Of a stretch of 64,000 nt of DNA, positions 47,604 through 56,161 are shown one piece after another. Numbering within the stretch: position 1 is the stretch's first letter; each line of letters begins with the position of its first letter. This DNA comes from Carnobacterium gallinarum DSM 4847 (GTDB lineage Bacteria > Bacillota > Bacilli > Lactobacillales > Carnobacteriaceae). The notes beneath the pieces were generated by a model. That model worked only from the letters and a program-made list of their open reading frames with translations, was not told the DNA's origin and did no database searches. The stretch covers positions 248,001 to 312,000 of the forward strand of contig NZ_JQLU01000004.1 of NCBI RefSeq assembly GCF_000744375.1, in the 5' to 3' direction. The position numbers and the translations under genes were made by a program.

Positions 47604-47891
47604 TTAGTTTATTTTTTGAAATAAACTAATAATTGGTGCAGCTACTACCCAGTTAGCAGCTTTCTTGTTGAATTCTTGATAATGTGGACTTATTTGATGT
47701 TTCGCAATGGCATCTTGGTCGGTCCATATCTCTAACATTGTAAATTTAGTAGAGTCTTCGATAGATTGCATTAATTCATAACGCTGATTTCCAACTTCTT
47801 CTCGTGAAGCACGAATAGTTGTTTGGATATCCTTTAAAAAATTTTCACGTTCTTCAGGTTTTATTGTTAAATCTGCTTGAATAAAAATCAT
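47604..47891 (-). CDS. antibiotic-biosynthesis-monooxygenase-fold protein
   Basis: A 95-residue dimeric ferredoxin-like-fold protein (MIFIQADLTIKPEERENFLKD.., then FTMLEIWTDQDAIAKHQISPHYQEF). The Trp-Asp and His-containing segments match the ABM/YgiN putative quinol monooxygenase family. The substrate is unknown, with possible roles in quinone or oxidative stress metabolism. Monocistronic. Confidence 0.8.
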   Translation of the reverse strand: MIFIQADLTIKPEERENFLKDIQTTIRASREEVGNQRYELMQSIEDSTKFTMLEIWTDQDAIAKHQISPHYQEFNKKAANWVVAAPIISLFQKIN

Positions 47892-48010
47892 GTTCCTACA
47901 CCTATCCTTTTAGTTCGATTTTTTTAGAACAATAAAACTATAGCATAGTTAGCTTAGGGTTGCTAGTTATTCAACTCTAATTCAGTTAAGTAAATTTTTC
48001 TTTTTTATTT

Positions 48011-48060
48011 TTAGGTAAACCGAAACTTTTATTTGACATTACTTAAAAAAGTTTTATAAT
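48011..48060 (+). promoter_or_regulatory. mntH promoter and DtxR/MntR-like box
   Basis: TTGACA (48033-48038) and TATAAT (48055-48060) are both perfect, 16 bp apart. Nine bp upstream of the -35 is TTAGGTAAACCGAA (48011-48024), a near-palindrome with one mismatch, of the type bound by DtxR-family metalloregulators. Confidence 0.65.
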
Positions 48061-48117
48061 AAACGTATAGTTATGGAATTATCATGAATAGATAAACTTA
48101 TTTTAGAGGTGAATTTT

Positions 48118-49482
48118 ATGTCAGATGAAGAAGAATTAAAAAATGAACATCGCTCACATGGTTGGGTTAGAAAAGCGCACAACGTAAGTTTAGAGGAAGT
48201 CAATAATTCTGTTGCCATTCCTAAAAATGCTGGATTTTGGCGTAAATTATTTGCTTTTATGGGACCAGGAGCCTTAGTCGCTGTTGGATATGTAGATCCT
48301 GGTAACTGGGCAACATCTATTGCTGGGGGAACTCAATTTGGTTATACGCTCCTTAGTGTTATTTTAGTTTCAAACCTAATTGCTATGCTGTTACAAGAAA
48401 TGGCTGCTCGTTTAGGAATTGCAACGGACATGGATTTGGCTCAAGCAACACGAAGTTCAGTTGGGAAAAAACCTGCTATTGTATTGTGGATTTTAACCGA
48501 GTTAGCAATTATTGCAACAGATATTGCTGAAGTAATCGGTTCTGCAATTGCTTTAAACTTATTATTTAATATCCCACTACTAATGGGAGTTACCATTACA
48601 ACGTTAGATGTTTTATTATTATTGCTTTTGCAGAAAAAAGGCTTTAGAATTATCGAATCAATTGTTGCCGTATTAATGTTTACAATCTTTTTCGTTTTTT
48701 TATATGAAGTGATTTTGTCAAAACCAGATGTGGCAGCTTTGTTTGCTGGTTATGTTCCTAGTTCACAAATTGTAACGAATCCAAGTATGCTCTTTATTGC
48801 ATTAGGAATTCTTGGTGCGACTGTAATGCCCCATAATTTGTATCTCCACTCTTCTATTATTCAAACAAGAAAATATGAACGAAATCTTGAAGGACGTACA
48901 GAAGCAGTGAAATTTGCTAAAATTGACTCAGTTCTTTCTTTAACTGGTGCTTTTATTATCAACTCTCTTATTTTGATTTTAGGTGCCTCTGCTTTCCACG
49001 GAACTGGTAGTACCGTTGGCGAAGTACAAGATGCTTATAAATTATTAAGTCCAACAGTTGGTGCAGCCGCTGCTAGTACATTATTCGCAGTTGCTTTGCT
49101 GGCATCGGGTCAAAATTCAACCATCACTGGGACTTTAAGTGGCCAGATTGTAATGGAAGGTTTTGTGCATCTTAGAGTAGTTCCTTGGGTGCGACGTGTA
49201 ATTACCCGTCTAATTGCGGTTATTCCAGTCTTTATCGTAACTTGGTTACTTGGTGAAGGTGGAACTTCTCAATTATTACTTTGGAGTCAAGTTATTTTGA
49301 GTTTACAGTTACCTTTTGCAGTTGTGCCTTTAGTATTATTTACAAGTGATAAGAAAAAGATGGGTACTTTTGTCAATCCCACTTGGGTTAAAGTGTTGGC
49401 ATGGATTGCTACAGTCTTAATTATTGCTTTAAATATCTTCTTAGTTGGTTATATTTTATTAACTGGACATGATTTAGGTTAA
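48118..49482 (+). CDS. mntH: Nramp family divalent metal (Mn2+) transporter
   Basis: A 454-residue membrane protein with about 11 transmembrane helices. Hallmark motifs are [16 protein letters not shown] in TM1 and [13 protein letters not shown] in TM6, whose Asp, Asn, Met and His residues coordinate the metal. It imports Mn2+ (and other divalent ions) with protons. The ATG at 48118 is preferred to GTG 48109 on ribosome-binding-site spacing. Mn demand fits PpaC and the lactic-acid-bacterial lifestyle. The symbol is based on family; Mn specificity is not proven by sequence. Confidence 0.92.
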   Translation: MSDEEELKNEHRSHGWVRKAHNVSLEEVNNSVAIPKNAGFWRKLFAFMGPGALVAVGYVDPGNWATSIAGGTQFGYTLLSVILVSNLIAMLLQEMAARLGIATDMDLAQATRSSVGKKPAIVLWILTELAIIATDIAEVIGSAIALNLLFNIPLLMGVTITTLDVLLLLLLQKKGFRIIESIVAVLMFTIFFVFLYEVILSKPDVAALFAGYVPSSQIVTNPSMLFIALGILGATVMPHNLYLHSSIIQTRKYERNLEGRTEAVKFAKIDSVLSLTGAFIINSLILILGASAFHGTGSTVGEVQDAYKLLSPTVGAAAASTLFAVALLASGQNSTITGTLSGQIVMEGFVHLRVVPWVRRVITRLIAVIPVFIVTWLLGEGGTSQLLLWSQVILSLQLPFAVVPLVLFTSDKKKMGTFVNPTWVKVLAWIATVLIIALNIFLVGYILLTGHDLG

Positions 49483-49486
49483 TTGA

Positions 49487-49525
49487 AAAAGCAAGTAAAG
49501 CTATAAAGGCTTTACTTGCTTTTTC
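49487..49525. terminator. bidirectional terminator
   Basis: AAAAAGCAAGTAAAGC pairs with GCTTTACTTGCTTTTT around a short loop, between mntH and the convergent adenylyltransferase gene. Confidence 0.9.
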
Positions 49526-49530
49526 ATTGC

Positions 49531-50367
49531 TTAACGTAAACTTTCTAAATACTCAATAATAGGTTGTTCGTCAATTCCAGTTACATAATCTAGCTGAAGT
49601 CCAATATAGTTCGTTAAGGCTTTAAAAAAATCACACATAATAAATACGGATTTCCAAATAGAATCAAGATCGCCATCAGAATAAGTTGACAGTAAGGTAG
49701 TCCATTCGTCTTGGGATAAATAGTTTTGTAAAAATTTGCCATCTTTTCCTAGATTCACCTGAAATTCATGTTGCCATCCAATTTTCCAATTAAGAGCTAG
49801 CATCAGCATGTCACGAACTGGTCCATCTTGCATGGCTTTAGCATAGGTTATTTCTTCACGGGCAAGACCTTTTCCAACATAAGTTAGAACCCACCAAAAT
49901 TCATTAATACAATCTTGAAATTCATGTTCTGTTGGTTTAGTTACATAATAAGCACTAGCATTTGCGGGAAGAATATGACTTAGTAACTTGTCTTTATCTA
50001 CTAATACTTTAGTTAAGCTATCTATTGTCTCTTGTTTTAGATAATTTTCCATAGGTGTTAAAGTCAAATCAATCCGATTACCATCTTCAAATTGCATTAA
50101 ATAAGTAAAACTATTGGATTCTACTGGAGATAACGTACTAATAGTAGGGAGTTGCATAATTAGTGGTTTTCCAAAATAATGCACCCAACGATGATCTTTA
50201 GTGAAATCCGTTACATCATTCACTAAGTAAACAATATCAAAATCTTGGTATTTGTCCGGCTTTACTTCGGGATTTACTCTGGATCCATTTAATAAAACAC
50301 CGCGAATTCGCTGATCTGACTCAGCTTTTGTTAAAATTAAATCAACTAGTTCTTTTTCTGTACGCAA
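49531..50367 (-). CDS. ANT(6)-like aminoglycoside adenylyltransferase family protein
   Basis: A 278-residue nucleotidyltransferase. The catalytic motif GVLLNGSRVN..QDFDIVYLV near residues 23-50 supplies the GS and DxD, and DGNRIDLTLTP near 95-105 the third Asp. The C-terminal helical domain (ECINEFWWVLTYVGKGLAREE) matches streptomycin 6-adenylyltransferases (AadE/ANT(6)). It sits in core-like surroundings with no mobile element, so it reads as an intrinsic chromosomal homologue. Actual resistance cannot be claimed from sequence. Confidence 0.82.
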   Translation of the reverse strand: MRTEKELVDLILTKAESDQRIRGVLLNGSRVNPEVKPDKYQDFDIVYLVNDVTDFTKDHRWVHYFGKPLIMQLPTISTLSPVESNSFTYLMQFEDGNRIDLTLTPMENYLKQETIDSLTKVLVDKDKLLSHILPANASAYYVTKPTEHEFQDCINEFWWVLTYVGKGLAREEITYAKAMQDGPVRDMLMLALNWKIGWQHEFQVNLGKDGKFLQNYLSQDEWTTLLSTYSDGDLDSIWKSVFIMCDFFKALTNYIGLQLDYVTGIDEQPIIEYLESLR

Positions 50368-50404
50368 TTCATCTCACCTGCTTTTTATTTTATTCTATTA
50401 TTAG

Positions 50405-50455
50405 CTAAAAAAGTGATAAAGCTCTTTAGGAATTCAGAGGCTTTATCACTTTTAC
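50405..50455. terminator. bidirectional terminator
   Basis: AAAAGTGATAAAGCTCTT pairs with AGAGGCTTTATCACTTTT around a 9-nt loop. Confidence 0.85.
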
Positions 50456-51040
50456 TTAACGAGAAATTCGTTTTAATGCTGTTGCGATAAATGGTGCAAT
50501 TATTGCAGCAGCAATTGCTTCAGCTACTCCATTTGTTAAAACAATCGTTCCTAATACTTTTAACAGCCCATCAATGCTTACTTTCATGGCCTCAGCATAC
50601 TCTGCTGAGTTAAATAAGTAGATAAAAAAGAGAACCAAGATTGTATTTGTTAAAGACCCTAAAATTGAGGCTATGACCATAGCGGATGTATCTGCCATTT
50701 TTCGTTTTAAGGCGTAATAGCTAGCGCCTGCAACTAAACCAACTAAAATACGTGGGAGAATGGCGATAAACGGATTAGTAAACAGCAAAAGGTCTAATGG
50801 ACTTGCTGGCATAACAAATGCTTTGACAAACCGAGTAATGCCCCAAACACCACCAATAATCATGCCATCTTTTGCACCTAATGTTAAGGCGGCAATAATC
50901 ACAGTGATATGAATAATGGTAGGATTTAATGGTGGAATGGGCAAATAGCCTAACATAGGAACAAAGTTTTGGATAAAAATAATCGCAGATAGAATTCCAA
51001 TAATCGCAATGCGATAAGTTTTTGATTTTTTTTGATTCAT
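50456..51040 (-). CDS. ECF transporter S-component (paralogue 1)
   Basis: A 194-residue protein with five to six hydrophobic helices. The conserved stretch NFVPMLGYLPIPPLNPTIIH, then ITVIIAALTLGAKDGMIIGG, is that of substrate-binding S-components of energy-coupling-factor vitamin transporters. Substrate not assigned; pantothenate-type is possible. The start at 51040 (MNQKKSKTYRI) has GGAG at proper spacing. It needs the EcfA/A'/T module encoded elsewhere. A close paralogue lies immediately upstream. Confidence 0.82.
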   Translation of the reverse strand: MNQKKSKTYRIAIIGILSAIIFIQNFVPMLGYLPIPPLNPTIIHITVIIAALTLGAKDGMIIGGVWGITRFVKAFVMPASPLDLLLFTNPFIAILPRILVGLVAGASYYALKRKMADTSAMVIASILGSLTNTILVLFFIYLFNSAEYAEAMKVSIDGLLKVLGTIVLTNGVAEAIAAAIIAPFIATALKRISR

Positions 51041-51150
51041 TGTACACACTCCAGATAAAAGTAAGTTTGAAAAACCCAACTATTTTTATAATCAAGTGTA
51101 CCTAGGATAGCACTTTTTCTGAATTTTGACAATGAAACGTTTCTTTCAGT

Positions 51151-51741
51151 TTAAGGCAATACAAAATGTTTTAAGGATTTTGCAATAACAGGAGCAATAA
51201 ACGCGGCAATAACAGCTTCTGCTAAACCGATTGTTGCGACAACGGTTCCCATAACAGCCAATAAATTTGAACTATCTACTTTAATAAAATCAGCATAGGC
51301 TTGACCATAAAAAATATAAATAAAGAATAAAACTAAAAATGTATTTGTTAAGGAACCTAAGACAGCTGAAATCACCATTGAAGTGAAATCATTTAATTTC
51401 GTAGTACGCAATATTTTGTAACTATAGCCTGCAATGAAGCCAACCAAAATACGTGGGATAATCGCGATAATTGGATTTGTAAATAGCAAAAGATCTAGCG
51501 GTGTTGTTGGAAAAGTTAGGGCTCTAACAATACATGCGATACCCCAAATACCGCCTAAAATCATGCCATCTTTCGTTCCTAATGTTAAGGCGGCAATAAT
51601 CACGGTGATATGAATAATGGTTGGGTTTAAAGGTGGGATTGGAATATACCCCATTATCGGTACGAAATTTTGAATCAGAATAATTGCAGTTAACATCCCA
51701 AGAATGGCAATGTGATAAGTTTTATTTCCTCGTCTTTCCAT
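51151..51741 (-). CDS. ECF transporter S-component (paralogue 2)
   Basis: A 196-residue protein colinear with the next gene. It shares the near-identical block PIPPLNPTIIHITVIIAALT and LDLLLFTNP..RILVG, while the N- and C-terminal helices differ more. The start at 51741 (MERRGNKTYHI) has AAGAAGG upstream. The two S-components are separated by 110 bp, with no terminator seen. Tandem paralogues suggest either two related substrates or two expression regimes. Confidence 0.82.
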   Translation of the reverse strand: MERRGNKTYHIAILGMLTAIILIQNFVPIMGYIPIPPLNPTIIHITVIIAALTLGTKDGMILGGIWGIACIVRALTFPTTPLDLLLFTNPIIAIIPRILVGFIAGYSYKILRTTKLNDFTSMVISAVLGSLTNTFLVLFFIYIFYGQAYADFIKVDSSNLLAVMGTVVATIGLAEAVIAAFIAPVIAKSLKHFVLP

Positions 51742-52105
51742 AATAAAAACCTTCTTCCCTAAGTTAATTACGCTCAAAAGAATAGCATGTTTTAACATGA
51801 AGTGCAATTGATTTAACAAGAATAATTGAATCAATAGTCGATGCAGTTGATCAAAAATTAGTTGGCTGTTCTAAATTTACAGTATGAACTTCAAATTTAT
51901 GACTAGCTAAATCTGAAAAATAAAGCTATTTTTAGTCTTCTTTTACCTGTATTCGATTGTCTAAAATAGAAACATTATTGTTTTTTTATGTGTTAAACTA
52001 GACGGAATAGCCTGTTTCTAAATCGGTTTTGTAGCTGATGATTTTCAGGCTTTCGTTTAGTTTAATGCAAATATAATTGAGTTAAGTTGAAGGAAGTATA
52101 GAAGT

Positions 52106-52993
52106 CTACTCTGTTAATTGATTTGTTGGCAATAAACAGACTTCTCCTCCAATTTTTAATGCTTTAGAATTACTTGAGTGACCAACTTCCATTGTTTGAT
52201 AGATTGATTTGGAATAAGGTGCTACATAGTTTTTAATTAATTTTTCCAATTCTGGACGTTGTTTTTGTGAATCAATTTGTGAAAATTGACCTAATAAGAC
52301 AGCTTTACAATCTCTAAAACAATGAAGTTGATCTAACTGAGCCAGATAAGTAGCTATTGTGCTGATATCTCCTCCATTTGCCTCTAAAAAAAGGATTTTT
52401 TGTTTAATGGATGGCCAATAGTCGGTTCCAGCTAATTTTAGTAAACAGCGACTATTTCCCCCTAACAAAGTTCCTTGAATAGAATTCTCCTCAGTAAGTG
52501 TGAGAGGAGTAATGGAGAGAGCAGGCTGAGTAGTTGGTGTGAAAAAATACTGATAAAAGTAATCTTGTTGTTGACTGCTATTCTCTCCAACTAAATGCAA
52601 CAATTGATAGTTAACGCCAATTTGCCTTGTCTTTTCATAAATTCCATTTAAAAGAACAGTTAGATCACTATAACCGACAAATGGTTTTGGATGTTCTTTC
52701 ATTAAGTTAAAGTCTAAGTAAGGTAAAAGTTCGTTTGCTAGATTGCCACCAGAGATGTCAAAAATAACCTGAACAGCTGGATTTTTATAGAGTTCCATTA
52801 AGCTAGCAGCTTTTTCTTTAGGAGGTCCATTAGCGCCTGTCGTGTCCTGTTGATAGATATATTTAGAGAAAATAATAGTTAAGTTGAATTTTTCTTTTAA
52901 TAGAGTCAGTAATTGATTTATTTTCGGTGTATGTTGTGGAGCCTTTCCATTTGAACAAGCAACGATTCCAATTGTATCTCCGTATTTTAACAT
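52106..52993 (-). CDS. S66 family LD-carboxypeptidase/MccF-like peptidase
   Basis: A 295-residue cytoplasmic serine peptidase. The family triad is visible: nucleophile Ser in FVGYSDLTVLLN near residue 110, Glu in ILFLEANGGDIS near 200, and His in MEVGHSSNSKAL near 272, with GGNL near 80. Members either trim murein tripeptide/tetrapeptide (LdcA) or detoxify microcin C-type peptides (MccF); sequence alone does not decide. GGAGGAAG precedes the start. Confidence 0.85.
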   Translation of the reverse strand: MLKYGDTIGIVACSNGKAPQHTPKINQLLTLLKEKFNLTIIFSKYIYQQDTTGANGPPKEKAASLMELYKNPAVQVIFDISGGNLANELLPYLDFNLMKEHPKPFVGYSDLTVLLNGIYEKTRQIGVNYQLLHLVGENSSQQQDYFYQYFFTPTTQPALSITPLTLTEENSIQGTLLGGNSRCLLKLAGTDYWPSIKQKILFLEANGGDISTIATYLAQLDQLHCFRDCKAVLLGQFSQIDSQKQRPELEKLIKNYVAPYSKSIYQTMEVGHSSNSKALKIGGEVCLLPTNQLTE

Positions 52994-53018
52994 GATCTTC
53001 CTCCAAAAAATTGATGAT

Positions 53019-53052
53019 AAAAAAAGTTAAGGAATAACCCTTAACTTTTTTT
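53019..53052 (-). terminator. terminator of the PfpI-like gene
   Basis: AAAAAGTTAAGG pairs with CCTTAACTTTTT, with T-runs on both strands. Confidence 0.88.
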
Positions 53053-53054
53053 GC

Positions 53055-53579
53055 TTATTTTTCTAAAACGTTTAAATAATGGTGCATATATTCAGGTAAA
53101 TCAGGTGGACGACGACTTGAAATAATGTGACCATCCGTAATCGCTGGAACATCGTGCCAAATTCCACCAGCATTGGTCATATCATCTTTAATTCCTGGAG
53201 TACTGGTTACATTTACACCTTTAAGAATTCCCGCTGAAATCAATACCCAACCCGCATGACAAATCTGTCCGATTGGTTGTTTTTGTTGATCAAAATGACG
53301 AACAAAGGCAATCACTTCAGGGAAACGTCTTAGTTTATCAGGTGACCAACCACCTGGAACTAAAATACCATCATATTCTGAAACAGTAATATCGTTAAAA
53401 CTATAGTCAGATGTTGCTGGAACACCGTATTTTCCATGATAAACTGTAGCTGCATGTTCTCCAACCAAATCAACCGTATGACCTGCTTCCCGTAAACGTA
53501 AAACAGGATACCATAATTCTAAATCTTCAAAGTCATCACTAATTAAAGCCAAAATTCGTTTTGTATTTGTTTGAGACAT
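53055..53579 (-). CDS. DJ-1/PfpI family protein
   Basis: A 174-residue protein of the PfpI/YhbO branch. The nucleophile elbow GQICHAGWVLISAGILKG near residue 105 has the Cys-His pair, and the Glu needed to activate Cys lies early (DDFEDLELWYPVLRL). GGWSPDKLRR is also typical. Members act as stress chaperone-like or glyoxalase/deglycase-type proteins; the exact activity is debated. Monocistronic. Confidence 0.88.
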   Translation of the reverse strand: MSQTNTKRILALISDDFEDLELWYPVLRLREAGHTVDLVGEHAATVYHGKYGVPATSDYSFNDITVSEYDGILVPGGWSPDKLRRFPEVIAFVRHFDQQKQPIGQICHAGWVLISAGILKGVNVTSTPGIKDDMTNAGGIWHDVPAITDGHIISSRRPPDLPEYMHHYLNVLEK

Positions 53580-53672
53580 TGCCTTCCTCCTTGAGATCTA
53601 TTTTTCTAACCTAAAACCATTGTAGCAATTCTTTTTAAAGGAAACAAATAAAAGAAACTGAGAAAATAGGTA

Positions 53673-53731
53673 AATACTCCCCATCCTATGATTTCCTTAT
53701 TAAAAACGGATTTTATTGGATGGGGAGTATT
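53673..53731 (-). terminator. long hairpin after the LCP gene
   Basis: AATACTCCCCATCC and its exact reverse complement are 31 bp apart. The T-run is weak, so this is either a terminator or an mRNA-stabilising stem. Confidence 0.6.
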
Positions 53732-53743
53732 AAATGTTAGACC

Positions 53744-54667
53744 TTAATCTTTAAGAAACTCATTAAGTGCAGTTGCATTTTGTTCAAGGTTGATGTCTAA
53801 AACCGCACCACTACCATCATAGTTAGCATTTTCCCAAGAACCTTCTACTGGTAATGTTAATGTCTCCATTTTCTTAGCATCTCCAAGAATAAAATCTTTA
53901 CTAACTGAAAAAATAAAATTACTTGGCAAGTTAGTTGTTGTATACCCTTCGATTTTTCCTAGAACACTTGGGAGTTTTGTTATTTTTGTTAATTGTGCTC
54001 CTTGGTCAGATAGTGCATTGAGTACTTGTTGTTGACGACGGACACGACCAAAATCACTTTCAGCATCATGACGGAAACGAGCATACTGTAACAGGGTCTC
54101 TCCATTCATCTTTTGTGGACCTGCTGTAATGGGTTGATCGATATATTCAGACATATCCTTTTCAGCATTGATTTCAACTCCATCTGGAAGTAGAGTATCG
54201 ACGATTTTTGGGAAACTTGTAAAATCGACAATGGCATAGTATTCGATATTAATATTAAAGTTTTGTGAAATTGTTTGACGAAGCAATTCCGCCCCTCCAT
54301 ATGAATAGGCTGCATTAATTTTATTTTTGCCATATCCAGGAATATCCACATACATATCTCGCATAAGTGAAATAAGTTTTGGTTTTTTCGATTTTGAATC
54401 GTAGTGGGCAATCATCAAAGAATCTGAACGACCTTGATCATCTCCACGAGAATCACTTCCGATTAGTAAGATATTTACATCATTTAAATCAGCCGCTTTT
54501 TGTCCATTAAATGTAATATTATCAGAGACAGAATTATCTTTTTTTGCTTCTTTTAAACTATCTCGATAGCTTAAGTAGGCCCATCCTCCAACTCCGATTA
54601 AAATTACCAATAAAACCAAAATAGTGTTTCTAAAAAAATGTCGTTTTTTGCGGTGCTGCTGTCTCAT
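53744..54667 (-). CDS. LytR-CpsA-Psr family cell-wall ligase
   Basis: A 307-residue membrane-anchored enzyme. Its basic N-terminus and one transmembrane helix (about 12-32) are followed by the extracellular LCP domain with conserved NILLIGSDSRGDDQGRSDSLMIA, LISLMRDMYVDIPG and KINAAYSYGG, and YARFRHDAESDFGRVRRQQ. The family transfers undecaprenyl-linked glycopolymers such as teichoic acids to peptidoglycan. Monocistronic. Confidence 0.93.
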   Translation of the reverse strand: MRQQHRKKRHFFRNTILVLLVILIGVGGWAYLSYRDSLKEAKKDNSVSDNITFNGQKAADLNDVNILLIGSDSRGDDQGRSDSLMIAHYDSKSKKPKLISLMRDMYVDIPGYGKNKINAAYSYGGAELLRQTISQNFNINIEYYAIVDFTSFPKIVDTLLPDGVEINAEKDMSEYIDQPITAGPQKMNGETLLQYARFRHDAESDFGRVRRQQQVLNALSDQGAQLTKITKLPSVLGKIEGYTTTNLPSNFIFSVSKDFILGDAKKMETLTLPVEGSWENANYDGSGAVLDINLEQNATALNEFLKD

Positions 54668-54813
54668 AGTTGGCTTCCCTCTTTCTTTGAAAAATAAAAT
54701 GAATCATCTAGCCATAGTTCAATAGTGCATACTTATTTATTTAATCATATAAAAGTTAAGGATTTAATAAGGAAGAGTAAATCCTTTTTAAGGTTTTACT
54801 ATTTAAAGTACGT

Positions 54814-55242
54814 TTAATTTTTAAAATTCCGATTGATACGACCTAATAAAATAAAAAGCAATTGTTGTTCATCTTCTGGCCAAGCTGAAAATAATGTTTT
54901 CCATGTATCGTTAAACTCTATGTCGATTTTTGCTAGTTTTTCAAGTCCCTCAGAAGTAAGGTGAATCAAATAGACACGCTTATCTAGAGTTTGTTCCTTC
55001 ATGAGCCATTGCTGAGCCATTAAGTTCGTGACTTGTCGACTTAATGTTGATTTTTCAGTCTGAGTTAAATGAGTAAGCTGTTTTAAGGATAAAGGTGATT
55101 TTTCTTTCAAATAAAGCAATAGATTAAAGTGTGAAAGAGTGAGTTGATAAGTTGTTAAAATTTTTAATTGCAGGTCTGAAATTTGTTGATTGAATAACAT
55201 GATTTCCTTAACTAATGTAGGGTTAAACTCTCTATTTTCCAT
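54814..55242 (-). CDS. MarR family transcriptional regulator
   Basis: A 142-residue dimeric winged-helix repressor. The recognition region is SLKQLTHLTQTEKSTLSRQVTNLMAQQWL and the wing DKRVYLIHLTSEG. A double palindromic operator lies 25 bp upstream, indicating autoregulation. The gene is downstream of the TrpXYZ-type importer on the same strand but separated by the operator, so it is likely its own unit. The inducer is unknown. Confidence 0.88.
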   Translation of the reverse strand: MENREFNPTLVKEIMLFNQQISDLQLKILTTYQLTLSHFNLLLYLKEKSPLSLKQLTHLTQTEKSTLSRQVTNLMAQQWLMKEQTLDKRVYLIHLTSEGLEKLAKIDIEFNDTWKTLFSAWPEDEQQLLFILLGRINRNFKN

Positions 55243-55261
55243 AAAATCTCCTTGAAAACAA

Positions 55262-55307
55262 ATATAGTTGCACGGCGCAACATCATTGTTGTGTAGTGCA
55301 ACTATAT
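55262..55307 (-). promoter_or_regulatory. double MarR-type operator
   Basis: Two related 15-bp palindromic sites, GTTGCACGGCGCAAC (55267-55281) and GTTGTGTAGTGCAAC (55288-55302), have centres 21 bp apart (two helical turns). Both lie inside a larger inverted repeat ATATAGTTGCA / TGCAACTATAT (55262-55272, 55297-55307). Confidence 0.75.
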
Positions 55308-55344
55308 AACGAAATGCTTATTTAATCAAGTTTTTAGTGTTTTT

Positions 55345-56160
55345 TTAATTTGATGAAAGAATCATCTCATCCTTAACACTTCCGTCTTTTGTAGCCGATT
55401 GAAATAGATTCATAACATCAGGAACTGTAAGATTGGCTTTTTCTTTTGCAGAAAGATCCACTACAACTTTACCATAATCTAACATAATTAATCGATTGCC
55501 ATAAGTTAAAGCATCTTGCATATTATGAGTAATCATTAATGTTGTTAGTTGATCTTTTTCAATACATTCTGCTGTTAAAGCAAGTACAACTTTGGCTGTT
55601 TTAGGATCAAGTGCGGCTGTATGTTCATCTAATAATAAGATATCAGGACGTTTCATTGTAGCCATTAGCAAGGTAATGGCTTGTCTTTGTCCACCAGATA
55701 ATAGCCCGATTTCAGTATCTAAACGATCTTCTAACCCTAAATCTAGGCGTGTTAATTGTTCTTTGAAAAAAGCTTGTTCAGTATCTGAAGTTCCTTTACG
55801 TAATCGTCTTTTTTCACCACGACGATACGCCATCGCCAAATTTTCTCCGACAGTCATTCTTGGTGCGGTTCCCATTCGAGGATCTTGAAATACACGTCCA
55901 ATCATGCCTGCGCGTTGATCTTCTTTTAGTTTTGTCACTACTTTTTGGTTGATTTTAATTGATCCTGAGTCAATTAAAAAGTTTCCTGCAATACTATTTA
56001 GTAAGGTCGACTTCCCAGCACCATTACCTCCAATAATTGTAATGAAGTCCCCTTTTTTTACATCTAAGCTAAGTTCTTTTAGGACTTCATTTTGATTAGC
56101 TGTTCCTGGATAAAAAGTTTTTTTAATATTTTTGATAGATAAAACTGTTTCATGTGTCAT
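55345..56160 (-). CDS. ABC importer ATPase (TrpZ-type)
   Basis: A 271-residue ATP-binding subunit with Walker A IIGGNGAGKST, Q-loop FQDPRMGTAPRMTVGENLAMAYRRG, signature LLSGGQRQAITL and Walker B DILLLDEHTAALDP. The FQDP..GTAP..T.EN pattern is typical of the ATPases of ABC systems with a DUF534-type (TrpX-like) binding protein. Its start lies 1 bp beyond the permease stop, so the subunits are translated together. Confidence 0.88.
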   Translation of the reverse strand: MTHETVLSIKNIKKTFYPGTANQNEVLKELSLDVKKGDFITIIGGNGAGKSTLLNSIAGNFLIDSGSIKINQKVVTKLKEDQRAGMIGRVFQDPRMGTAPRMTVGENLAMAYRRGEKRRLRKGTSDTEQAFFKEQLTRLDLGLEDRLDTEIGLLSGGQRQAITLLMATMKRPDILLLDEHTAALDPKTAKVVLALTAECIEKDQLTTLMITHNMQDALTYGNRLIMLDYGKVVVDLSAKEKANLTVPDVMNLFQSATKDGSVKDEMILSSN

Positions 56161-56161
56161 A

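Noticed and set aside
49531-50367. Acquired streptomycin resistance gene
   Set aside because: It is an ANT(6)-family homologue but with no flanking mobile element and composition like its neighbours, so treated as intrinsic with unknown activity.
51835-52105. Possible riboswitch before the ECF S-components
   Set aside because: The 270-bp gap shows no stable nested stems or terminator; nothing to support an aptamer.
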